From: Prevotellaceae bacterium | Lineage (GTDB): Bacteria > Bacteroidota > Bacteroidia > Bacteroidales > UBA932 | Length of the DNA stretch: 64,000 bases | Direction of reading: 5' to 3' | NCBI GenBank assembly: GCA_031258195.1 | Contig: JAIRNF010000018.1 | Span: 31,733-95,732 of the forward strand | Shown here: positions 1 to 7,093 of the stretch, piece after piece | Layout of the letters: the number at the start of each line of letters is the position of its first letter | Position numbering within the stretch: the stretch's first letter is position 1 | The notes under the pieces: generated by a model | What the model was told of the DNA's origin: nothing | Database searches by the model: none | The model's input: the letters and a program-made list of their open reading frames with translations, nothing else | Made by a program: the position numbers and the translations under genes

Positions 1-363
1 TACAACTACCGGACGTATCCCCTTAAAAATCCGCTCGATAACCTCATTATTTTTTATTGCAGAGTTGAAAAACAATGCGATAAAAACTATGATAATAAAT
101 GAAGGTAAAATGGCTCCCAGCATAGAGACGATGCTACACCTCCAGCCTTTCAGCTTATGGCCTACAAAAACAGCAGTATTTATAGCTATAGGTCCGGGAG
201 CAGATTGGGCAAGGGCTAGCATCTCTGCAAACTCATCTTTGGCAACCCACTTTTTTTTATTAACAACCTCGGCTTCAATAAGGGGGATCATGGCATAACC
301 TCCGCCAATGGTAAAAGCACCAATCTTAAAGAAAGACCAGAATATTTCGAAATAGATACGCAT
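1..363 (-). CDS. Chromate transporter family protein (CHR), C-terminus outside window
   Basis: Translated on the minus strand this gives 121 codons that run off the left edge of the window. The N-terminus holds the family signature FKIGAFTIGGGYAMIPLI, followed by AQSAPGPIAINTAVFVG, both typical of the ChrA/CHR family of membrane transporters. Bacteroidota usually carry the short, half-length form of about 185 residues, often as two adjacent genes; only one is visible here. The start ATG shares one base with the pyrD stop codon (TAATG), so translation is probably coupled to pyrD. The substrate may be chromate or another anion; the family name does not settle it. Confidence 0.85.
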   Translation of the reverse strand, partial: MRIYFEIFWSFFKIGAFTIGGGYAMIPLIEAEVVNKKKWVAKDEFAEMLALAQSAPGPIAINTAVFVGHKLKGWRCSIVSMLGAILPSFIIIVFIALFFNSAIKNNEVIERIFKGIRPVVV

Positions 364-1394
364 TATAGCTCTCTGATTAATCGCTTATTAATGCGTTTTA
401 CAAACGAAGGACCTTGGTAAATAAATCCGGTATAAAGCTGGATAAGGCTGGCTCCTGCTTTTAGCATGTTAACAGCATCATCTTCCGTCATAATTCCGCC
501 AACACCAACTATAGGAAGCTTACTCTCTGTTTTTTGGCTGATATAGCTAACCATCTCCAATGCCCGCTTGGTAAGGGGAGCCCCGCTAAGTCCGCCACTA
601 CCAACTTTTTCTGCTTTTTGGGGATCGATATCCTCTCTTGAAGTTGTGGTATTAACAGCAACCACTCCGTCTATACCAAGAGCTATAGCTGCGTCCAACT
701 GCTCATCTACTTGGTCTAAGGTCAAATCAGGAGATAGCTTTACAAGAATGGGTTTATATACTTCTTGCGTTTTACGATGCCCCATTAACGGCGTAAGAAT
801 AGCCTCGATCGAATCTTTATTCTGTAGCTTACACAAATCGGTAACATTTGGACAGCTGATATTAACAGTAAAATAATCTACGTAGCTATATAGCTTAACA
901 AATGAATATGTATAATCTGCAGGTGCTTCATCATTTGCCGTTACTGTGTTTTTCCCAATATTTCCGCCAATAACCACCCCCTTTCTTCTTTTAAACTTGG
1001 CTAACTTCCTAAGCATGTAATCAACGCCTTTACTATTAAATCCCATGCGGTTTATTATAGCCTTATTTTCGGGCAAACGGAAACAGCGTGGTTTAGGATT
1101 GCCGGGTTGAGGTTGAGGCGTAACGGTACCAACTTCTATAAAGCTATAGCCAAAATCAGCCAGTTGATTAACTATTTCGGCATTCTTATCAAAACCGGCA
1201 GCAAAACCAAGCGGATTGCTAAACCGTATGCCAAAAACTTCTCTTTCCAAGTTGGTTGTTTTTCGCTTAAACAAACCTCGTATAATACTACTACAGAATG
1301 GTATAAACTTACTAATCCTCAATAAATTCACGATAGAATGGTGAATTGTTTCCGGTGAGAAAAGAAATAGTATAGGACGAATCAGCTTGTACAT
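363..1394 (-). CDS. pyrD: Dihydroorotate dehydrogenase (quinone), class 2
   Basis: A 343-residue protein matching the membrane-associated class 2 enzyme, which oxidises dihydroorotate to orotate in pyrimidine synthesis and passes electrons to quinone. Visible landmarks are the N-terminal helical extension (first 45 residues), NPLGFAAGFDKNAE, the substrate region INRMGFNSKG, VNISCPNV with the Ser expected as catalytic base in class 2, KLSPD, and the FMN phosphate-binding loop GVGGIMTEDD near the C-terminus. The length is normal. The gene is followed with a one-base overlap by the CHR transporter. A TAGCTTTG box on the minus strand about 20 bases upstream is a plausible promoter. Confidence 0.96.
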   Translation of the reverse strand: MYKLIRPILFLFSPETIHHSIVNLLRISKFIPFCSSIIRGLFKRKTTNLEREVFGIRFSNPLGFAAGFDKNAEIVNQLADFGYSFIEVGTVTPQPQPGNPKPRCFRLPENKAIINRMGFNSKGVDYMLRKLAKFKRRKGVVIGGNIGKNTVTANDEAPADYTYSFVKLYSYVDYFTVNISCPNVTDLCKLQNKDSIEAILTPLMGHRKTQEVYKPILVKLSPDLTLDQVDEQLDAAIALGIDGVVAVNTTTSREDIDPQKAEKVGSGGLSGAPLTKRALEMVSYISQKTESKLPIVGVGGIMTEDDAVNMLKAGASLIQLYTGFIYQGPSFVKRINKRLIREL

Positions 1395-1411
1395 ATAAGG
1401 TAAAGTTTATG

Positions 1412-1419
1412 CAAAGCTA
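1412..1419 (-). promoter_or_regulatory. Putative -7 box upstream of pyrD
   Basis: The minus strand reads TAGCTTTG here, matching the Bacteroidota primary-sigma -7 consensus TAnnTTTG, 18 bases before the pyrD start. A TTG lies 23 bases further upstream, slightly beyond the usual 19-21 spacing. Confidence 0.45.
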
Positions 1420-1472
1420 CATAAAAACTAATGTAAGCGAAACAACATAAAGGTAATTTGCGAACAATTAAG

Positions 1473-1931
1473 CTATTGTTCATTCGCATTGCTATCGAAC
1501 ACTTCGAAGCTGCCATCGCTATAGCATAGCAGTATGCGAGCCAGCCTTTTACCGTTTTGCATAGCATTTAAGCTTATTCTATCCGCTATTACGGCTTGAT
1601 CTTGAGCAAGTATTGGCTGTGGGTCGTTTTTTTTACTTTCTGTAAGCGGCGTATTTGACACCCGGTTGGTAGTATCGGTATTTTCGATTGTAGGTACATT
1701 AAACAGGGAGGGCATATGCGACTCTTTATACATATGTCCTTTACCCATTATAAGCCACTCTGCATTGATTTCGGGGAATTTACGCAGCATTTTTTCTATA
1801 AAATCAAAACTTGGCTTATTTCGTCCGGATAGCACATGAGACACATTCGACCGCTGCACGCCTATAGCGTCGGCAAATCGGGCCGCTGTCAGCCCTTCGG
1901 CTTCGATAAACTTCTGAATTCTACTATTCAT
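1473..1931 (-). CDS. Helix-turn-helix (XRE-type) transcriptional regulator
   Basis: A 152-residue protein with an N-terminal XRE-type HTH domain (about residues 3-62): LTAARFADAIGVQRSNVSHV is the helix-turn-helix, followed by LSGRNKPSFDFIEKML and NAEWLIMGKGHMYKE. This architecture is common in Bacteroidales as a single-gene regulator. The C-terminal 80 residues are poorly conserved and end in a short segment (RLARILLCYSDGSFEVF) that could be an oligomerisation or ligand region. No partner gene is adjacent; it is separated from pyrD by about 80 bases. Repeated 13-mers and 8-mers lie in the long AT-rich region upstream, which would suit autoregulation, but that is inference. Confidence 0.85.
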   Translation of the reverse strand: MNSRIQKFIEAEGLTAARFADAIGVQRSNVSHVLSGRNKPSFDFIEKMLRKFPEINAEWLIMGKGHMYKESHMPSLFNVPTIENTDTTNRVSNTPLTESKKNDPQPILAQDQAVIADRISLNAMQNGKRLARILLCYSDGSFEVFDSNANEQ

Positions 1932-2370
1932 TTTTGTAAATTCGATACGCTACAAATGTAATCATAAATTGGGTGACATTTGTAATTTTCCGGTGTTTAC
2001 TTTTGTAATTCGCATTGAAGTGAATCGTAGAATTAGCATTATTAATTACTACTATTAACCAGCCAATTATATATTAACGCTAGATAGCCTATTAATAATT
2101 AAAGTGATTATTTAATAGGGCATATATTTAATACTGGTAATCAGCATATATAATACACCATAACAGGCATATATGAACCTAAATCGCTATTAAGCCAATA
2201 ACAAATTGAATGATTACTTCTTATAAATATTATAATAAACTGATTATCATAATTATAAATTCTAATTTGCACTATGTTTACTTTTGTATAATTCGCCAGT
2301 TGAGTACAAATGTAATCTGTATATTTGGTTTCATTGTTGTTTACAATTCAGATTCGTTTATTATAAAACA
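1932..2370. other. AT-rich intergenic region with repeated short motifs
   Basis: About 440 bases with no convincing gene. TACAAATGTAATC occurs at 1951-1963 and again at 2305-2317. GTTTACTTTTGTA occurs at 1995-2007 and 2276-2288. GCATATAT occurs three times at 2120, 2144 and 2167, spaced 24 and 23 bases. TACTTTTG inside the second motif matches the -7 consensus TAnnTTTG. These may be promoter or operator elements for the HTH gene. A plus-strand reading frame at 2210-2401 has no recognisable protein features. Confidence 0.4.
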
Positions 2371-2409
2371 AAAGCATCTTGTGTTACATTTGTGTACATA
2401 AGATGCTTT
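2371..2409 (-). terminator. Rho-independent terminator of rnpB
   Basis: The arms AAAGCATCTT (2371-2380) and AAGATGCTTT (2400-2409) are perfectly complementary. On the minus strand the hairpin follows the 3' end of rnpB and is followed by a T-rich stretch. Confidence 0.75.
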
Positions 2410-2417
2410 TGTAAAAT

Positions 2418-2748
2418 ACCAAATCTATAAGCCGGGTTCTGTTCTCCCATCTGGAAACTTCTACCATTTATCTGAGCGATCTACCCCCCGACTTGGACGA
2501 GCAGTCCTAAACGTCGGTATACATGATCTTGCAAGCTGTGGGTCGTACGGCTATCAATATCGCTATCAATACCGGTAGGCTCTTACCCCACCTTTTCACC
2601 CTTACCCTACCCTTTTACGGGCATGGCGGTTGTTTTCTGTTACGATTAGCTAGATCTCACAACCTACTGTTCTTTCAACAGCACAGTGCTCTGCCTTGCC
2701 CGGACTTTCCTCCTTACCAAGCTGATAAAGCGGTAGAACGATCTGGTG
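2418..2748 (-). ncRNA. rnpB: RNase P RNA, bacterial type A
   Basis: On the minus strand the sequence contains the conserved 5' region GAGGAAAGTCCGGGC, a central pyrimidine/purine-rich core, and the 3' hallmark ACAGAACCCGGCTTAT. The ends pair: ACCAGATC at the 5' end with GATTTGGT at the 3' end gives an eight-pair P1 helix with one G-U pair, which fixes the boundaries to within a few bases. The product is the catalytic RNA that matures tRNA 5' ends. A TATCTTTG -7 box lies directly upstream and a hairpin terminator directly downstream. A plus-strand reading frame over part of this gene (2523-2765) is an artefact. Confidence 0.95.
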
Positions 2749-2751
2749 CTG

Positions 2752-2759
2752 CAAAGATA
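2752..2759 (-). promoter_or_regulatory. -7 promoter box of rnpB
   Basis: The minus strand reads TATCTTTG, a perfect TAnnTTTG match, and transcription starting 4-7 bases downstream would begin at the predicted RNase P RNA 5' end. Confidence 0.65.
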
Positions 2760-2792
2760 GCCTAAACTTATTAACTAACTCCAATTATACCC

Positions 2793-2870
2793 GTCATTTC
2801 GACCAAAGGGAGAAATCTGCTTAAAATAAGCACTATGTGTCAGGAGATTTCTCGCTACGCTCGAAATGAC
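2793..2870. repeat. Intergenic palindromic repeat, copy 1
   Basis: The left arm GTCATTTCGACCAAAGGGAG continues into AAATCT, and the right arm AGATTTCTCGCTACGCTCGA continues into AATGAC, with about 26 bases between. The outer ends and the inner ATTTCT pair perfectly; the middle is mismatched (CGACCAAAGGG against CGAGCGTAGCG). It is a member of the repeat family found about ten times in the window. Confidence 0.85.
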
Positions 2871-2960
2871 AAGTGGTTTGTTTCATATTGTTATTTTTGC
2901 ATGCAAGGAAATTGCAATATCGAACATGATTAAAGCATTGCCTAAAATATGTTATCAAAT

Positions 2961-2992
2961 ATTGTCGCTATGCTGAATAATTATTAGTTTTG
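2961..2992 (+). promoter_or_regulatory. Putative promoter of iorAB
   Basis: ATTG at 2961-2964 and TAGTTTTG at 2985-2992 are separated by 20 bases, matching the Bacteroidota -33/-7 arrangement. The -7 box ends 25 bases before the iorA start. Confidence 0.55.
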
Positions 2993-3017
2993 CCTAAATA
3001 CAACAAAAATAGGCTTA

Positions 3018-4631
3018 ATGGATACATTACTATTGTTAGGAAACGAAGCTATTGCTCAAGGAGCCATTGATGGCGGTCTTTCAGGATGTTATGCTTATCC
3101 CGGAACACCATCGACAGAGCTGATGGAGTATATTCAGCATAATAAAGAAGCTGCTGAGAAAAGCATTCATAGAGTTTGGTCGTCAAACGAAAAAACGGCG
3201 ATGGAAGGTGCTATGGGCATGTCTTATGCGGGTAAACGTGCTATAGTTGCTTTTAAACACGTGGGGTTAAATGTTGCCGCCGATGCATTTATGAATGCGT
3301 CTATTACCGGAGTAAACGGAGGCGTCGTAGTGCTTTCTGCCGACGATCCTTCGATGCACTCTTCGCAAAACGAACAAGATTCCCGCATGTACGCTAAATT
3401 TGCTCTCCTCCCTGTTTTAGAGCCCAGTAGTCAGCAAGAAGCTTACGATATGGCTTATGCCGCTTTTGAGCTGTCTGAGAAGTTTGGTGTACCGATAGTA
3501 ATGCGAATTACTACTCGTTTAGCGCATTCTCGCGCAGGTATTATTCGCGGGCAGACAAAACCTCAAAACAAACTTCATTTACCGGTCGAGGCAAAGAAGT
3601 TTATACTCCTTCCGGCTATCGCACGGGCAAGCTACCATCAGCTGGTGGAAAAACAAAGCAACTTCGAAAAAGATTCGGAGAACTCACCTTTCAACGCATA
3701 CATTGATGGTAATGATAAGAAACTGGGAATCATTGCATCTGGTATAGGTTTTAACTACGTAATGGAGTGCTATCCCGACCGTAAAAACCCGCATCCTGTT
3801 GTTAAGGTTACCCAATACCCTATTCCCCGTAAGCAAGTTGAAAAGCTATACAACGAGTGCGACGAGATATTGGTTGTAGAAGAAGGTTATCCTATCATTG
3901 AAGAAATGATGAAAGGATACACCAATACAACTAAGCCAATACACGGGCGCTTAGATGGTTGGCTACCAAGAGAAGGCGAACTTACGCCCGTTGCTCTTTA
4001 TAAAGCATTAGGAGTGCCAACTACAGAAGCGCTTACAATACCGCAAATTGTGCAGCCTCGCCCGCCGCAGCTTTGCCAAGGTTGTAGCCATAGAGATGTT
4101 GCCGAAATGATTAACGGCGCTGTAGCCGTATATGGTAAAGGACGTGTGTTTGCTGACATTGGTTGCTATACGCTAACCAAGATGCCTCCTTTTGATACGA
4201 TTGATACGTGCTTGGATATGGGGGCTTCTATCACAATGGCTAAAGGTGCTGCCGATGCAGGTTTGGTTCCGGCAATAGCGCTTATAGGCGACTCTACTTT
4301 TACCCACTCAGGAATGACCGGTTTACTCGACGCAGTTATAGAAAACACTCCTATAACAGTTGTTATATCCGACAACTATACTACAGGTATGACAGGGGGA
4401 CAAGACTCTGCTGCAACAAACCGCTTGGTAAATATTTGTAGGGGGCTGGGAGTAGATTCCGATCATATTAAGCTGATCAACCCCTTGAAGAAATTTGCTG
4501 AAGAGAACCTTAACATTATGAAGGAAGAAATGGCATATAACGGCGTATCGGTTATCATTGCTCAGCGCGAATGTATTCAAACGTTCCAACGCAGGGCTAA
4601 GGAAAAACGTAAAGAAAAAGCAGCAGAATAA
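3018..4631 (+). CDS. iorA: Indolepyruvate:ferredoxin oxidoreductase, alpha subunit
   Basis: A 537-residue TPP-dependent subunit that, with IorB, oxidatively decarboxylates aryl- or other 2-oxoacids to acyl-CoA and reduces ferredoxin. N-terminal landmarks are GNEAIAQGAIDGG, CYAYPGTPSTE and NEKTAMEGAMGMSYAGKRA. The TPP region is near the C-terminus: CQGCSH, DIGCYTL and GDSTFTHSGMTGLLDA followed by ISDN. Archaeal IorA ends in a domain binding two 4Fe-4S clusters; here the protein stops at a basic tail with no Cys cluster, as I recall for other Bacteroidales homologues. The second subunit follows after 24 bases, so the two form an operon. Confidence 0.93.
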   Translation: MDTLLLLGNEAIAQGAIDGGLSGCYAYPGTPSTELMEYIQHNKEAAEKSIHRVWSSNEKTAMEGAMGMSYAGKRAIVAFKHVGLNVAADAFMNASITGVNGGVVVLSADDPSMHSSQNEQDSRMYAKFALLPVLEPSSQQEAYDMAYAAFELSEKFGVPIVMRITTRLAHSRAGIIRGQTKPQNKLHLPVEAKKFILLPAIARASYHQLVEKQSNFEKDSENSPFNAYIDGNDKKLGIIASGIGFNYVMECYPDRKNPHPVVKVTQYPIPRKQVEKLYNECDEILVVEEGYPIIEEMMKGYTNTTKPIHGRLDGWLPREGELTPVALYKALGVPTTEALTIPQIVQPRPPQLCQGCSHRDVAEMINGAVAVYGKGRVFADIGCYTLTKMPPFDTIDTCLDMGASITMAKGAADAGLVPAIALIGDSTFTHSGMTGLLDAVIENTPITVVISDNYTTGMTGGQDSAATNRLVNICRGLGVDSDHIKLINPLKKFAEENLNIMKEEMAYNGVSVIIAQRECIQTFQRRAKEKRKEKAAE

Positions 4632-4655
4632 TTGCAAATTGAAAAAGAGACTACC

Positions 4656-5234
4656 ATGAAAACAGATATAATATTAGCCGGAGTTGGCGGACAGGGAATA
4701 CTATCGATAGCTGCCGTTATAGGGCATGCTGCTCTTAGTAAGGGTTTATACATTAAGCAAGCCGAAGTGCATGGTATGAGCCAGCGCGGTGGCGATGTTC
4801 AGTCGCATCTACGTATATCCGATGCACCTATTGCGTCAGACCTAATTCCGCAGGGAGGTGCAGATATGATTCTTTCGGTAGAGCCTATGGAAGCGTTACG
4901 CTACCTGCCCTACCTTTCGCCTAACGGATGGTTGATAACTAACACTACTCCGTTTATAAACATTAACGGCTATCCCGAGGTTGACACCTTAATGGCGGAA
5001 ATCAAAAAGGTAAAGAACCACGTAGCCATTGATGCCGATACCATTGCTAAAGATCTGAGGATGCCAAAATCATCAAACATTGTGATATTAGGTGCCGCAT
5101 CTACACACCTCAGCAATATACCATACGAAGATTTTGAGTTGGGTATCCGCGAACTATTCGGACGTAAAGGAGAAGAGATTGTTAGCGCAAATCTTAAGGC
5201 ACTAAAAGCCGGAAGAGAAGCCAAACAACAATAA
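4656..5234 (+). CDS. iorB: Indolepyruvate:ferredoxin oxidoreductase, beta subunit
   Basis: A 192-residue gamma-domain partner of IorA. The N-terminus TDIILAGVGGQGILS is the family signature, followed by EVHGMSQRGGDVQSHLR. I use the ATG at 4656 (MKTDIIL...) because an upstream in-frame TTG at 4632, only one base after the iorA stop, adds a non-conserved extension. The length and start then match the family. A strong terminator 17 bases downstream ends the two-gene operon. Confidence 0.93.
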   Translation: MKTDIILAGVGGQGILSIAAVIGHAALSKGLYIKQAEVHGMSQRGGDVQSHLRISDAPIASDLIPQGGADMILSVEPMEALRYLPYLSPNGWLITNTTPFININGYPEVDTLMAEIKKVKNHVAIDADTIAKDLRMPKSSNIVILGAASTHLSNIPYEDFELGIRELFGRKGEEIVSANLKALKAGREAKQQ

Positions 5235-5250
5235 TCACTATAACCCTGAT

Positions 5251-5288
5251 AATAAAAGCCATCAATAAAAATATTGATGGCTTTTATT
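5251..5288 (+). terminator. Rho-independent terminator after iorAB
   Basis: A perfect 16-base stem, AATAAAAGCCATCAAT against ATTGATGGCTTTTATT, with a six-base loop and a following T-rich tract. It is AT-flanked on both sides so it may work in both directions. Confidence 0.85.
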
Positions 5289-5424
5289 ATTTATTTTCGT
5301 TATGTCGAACAATGTAGGACGTCTATTGTCTGACATTCTTAGTATATCGTAAACTTGATATCCGCTCTACATAAAGTAGAAACAAATAGCATTAATAGCT
5401 CTCATATCTAGCTATAAATTCACA

Positions 5425-6210
5425 CTACTTTTTTTCTTTTGCCAGCTGTACTAAATAAGTAAAAATAGGTAGAAATTCGTCAGAGCCACGCGCTGTTGGT
5501 GCTTCGGGATGAAACTGAACACCAAACACCTTTTTATTCCCCTTCATTTCAATTCCTTCGACCACACCATCGCTGGTACGTGCTGTCACGACAAATCCGG
5601 GGGCTACATCTTTTACCGCCTGATGATGAAAAGTATTGGTATATACCAATACTTTATTTAAAGTTGTAGCAAGAATTGAGCCTTTCTCAAGCTCTACCTT
5701 ATGTGTACCATACCAGCTCGGCGCTTTTTGGTTATGCTTTATAACCCCTGTCTTTACCTGCGAAGGAATATCCTGATAAAGCGTTCCGCCAAAGGCAACG
5801 TTCATCAGTTGATGTCCTCGACAAATACCTAGAAGCGGAATATCTCGTTCCACAGCAAGCCTTATCATTTCAATGTCGAAGGCGTCTCTCTCTGGCACTA
5901 TCTCGCCTTGCTGCGGGATAGGTTCTTCGTTGTAATATACCGGGTCAATATCTTCTCCGCCTGTCATAATCAGCGCGTCAATGGTTTCAATCATACGCTT
6001 CATAGCTTCTTTATCTCCATTAATAGGCAGAACAACAGGAACACCTCCGGCACGTAATACCGCATTAGTATAGGTAGAGTTAACCTGTGTAGCGTTGTTA
6101 GTTCCGGTAAAAGTGCCGGAAATTCCGATAATAGGCCTTTTTACCTGCTGTGCTAATGCAACCGATATCACAGCAAAAAATAAAGCCAAAAACATACATA
6201 ATTTTTTCAT
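5425..6210 (-). CDS. Exported gamma-glutamyl-gamma-aminobutyrate hydrolase family protein (peptidase C26)
   Basis: A 261-residue class I glutamine amidotransferase-like hydrolase related to PuuD. The catalytic triad is visible as GICRGHQLMN (Cys nucleophile) and GVQFHPEAP (His and Glu). Other landmarks are MTGGEDIDPVYYNEE and PERDAFDIEM. Unlike cytoplasmic PuuD, the protein begins with a clear signal peptide (MKKLCMFLALFFAVISVALAQ), so it should act in the periplasm on gamma-glutamyl compounds, perhaps gamma-glutamyl peptides. It stands alone between a terminator and a short lipoprotein gene. No putrescine-degradation genes are nearby, so the exact PuuD reaction should not be assumed. Confidence 0.88.
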   Translation of the reverse strand: MKKLCMFLALFFAVISVALAQQVKRPIIGISGTFTGTNNATQVNSTYTNAVLRAGGVPVVLPINGDKEAMKRMIETIDALIMTGGEDIDPVYYNEEPIPQQGEIVPERDAFDIEMIRLAVERDIPLLGICRGHQLMNVAFGGTLYQDIPSQVKTGVIKHNQKAPSWYGTHKVELEKGSILATTLNKVLVYTNTFHHQAVKDVAPGFVVTARTSDGVVEGIEMKGNKKVFGVQFHPEAPTARGSDEFLPIFTYLVQLAKEKK

Positions 6211-6384
6211 AGCAAGTTTATTTAGATTGGTTTAAGTTTTATTTTTTCGTCATTTCTAACAATTTTGCCGACATGCTTATTTCTTTACTATTCTGCTTTG
6301 TTTATCCGTTCGGCACTGCCTGTTTTAGTGCTTTTTACATAGGTTACTTTGTTTATTTAAGCAAGAAATTAAGCAGCTTGAATA

Positions 6385-6930
6385 TTAAAATGGATTTATT
6401 TTAACGCAGCTTTCAAAGCCAGAAAACGCTTTCCATTTTCCGTCAATCCGGAGCAGCTCTCCAAGCTTAAACTCAATTGTGTCTTGGCTCATGCTAGATA
6501 CACAAAGACCATACGGCTCTGCGAACAGAATATTTGGAAATCCTTCGCCTTTGAAGCTATCGGGAGTACTATCGTCATCAACCCCAATAAACCTCAAATC
6601 GCTTAGCACTCCTCTCATTTCAAGAGTTAATGCGTATTGATACAGGCTATTAGAAAGCCGAACTACGGCATTGCTTAGTACTTCGGGATGCTCTTCCAGT
6701 CCCTCAGGAAACCCTCTGTGGCTGAATTTTTCATCTTTCATATACCTGATGGTCTGCCCATCCGGTAAAATCTTTAAAACGAACTCTTCAATTTTTTTAA
6801 GGTCTTTCGACTTCATTGCTTCTACGCTGGCTTTGTATAAGTCATCAATATTGCTGTAGCTAACAGATTCGCTACAAGAGACAAACAGAAAACCAACTGC
6901 CATTAATAACAAAATCAGTAATTTCTTCAT
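6385..6930 (-). CDS. Hypothetical lipoprotein
   Basis: A 181-residue protein that I do not recognise. The start at 6930 gives a classical lipoprotein signal (MKKLLILLLMAVGFLFVSC, with Cys as the lipidation site); an in-frame ATG ten codons upstream would only add a charged extension before it. The mature part has no Cys cluster or catalytic motif that I can name. It contains an N-terminal segment NIDDLYKASVEAMKSKDLKKI and a C-terminal beta-rich part ending LLRIDGKWKAFSGFES, reminiscent of small NTF2-like or DUF-type exported proteins. It is separated from the neighbouring peptidase gene by a perfect palindrome. Confidence 0.75.
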   Translation of the reverse strand: MKKLLILLLMAVGFLFVSCSESVSYSNIDDLYKASVEAMKSKDLKKIEEFVLKILPDGQTIRYMKDEKFSHRGFPEGLEEHPEVLSNAVVRLSNSLYQYALTLEMRGVLSDLRFIGVDDDSTPDSFKGEGFPNILFAEPYGLCVSSMSQDTIEFKLGELLRIDGKWKAFSGFESCVKINPF

Positions 6931-7010
6931 TTTAAAACTATATTTCAATTTTAACGACATAAACTTAGAAAAAATACTTTTTAAAGCAATAAGCCTGTAG
7001 TATTAAATTT

Positions 7011-7082
7011 GCATGTCATTCCGAACAAAGTGAGGAATCTGCTAAAAGTAACAGATTCCTCACTTTGTTCGGAATGACATGC
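7011..7082. repeat. Intergenic palindromic repeat, copy 2 (perfect)
   Basis: The two 31-base arms (7011-7041 and 7052-7082) are exactly complementary, with a 10-base loop. Each arm contains GTCATTCCGAACAAAGTGAG. It lies between the start of the lipoprotein gene and the end of the M28 peptidase gene. Confidence 0.95.
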
Positions 7083-7093
7083 AGTACAGCTAG

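Noticed and set aside
65..298. 77-codon plus-strand frame at the left end
   Set aside because: The minus-strand reading gives a clear CHR transporter; the plus-strand frame is its shadow.
2523..2765. 80-codon plus-strand frame
   Set aside because: It lies over the RNase P RNA gene on the other strand and has no protein features; the RNA identification is firm.
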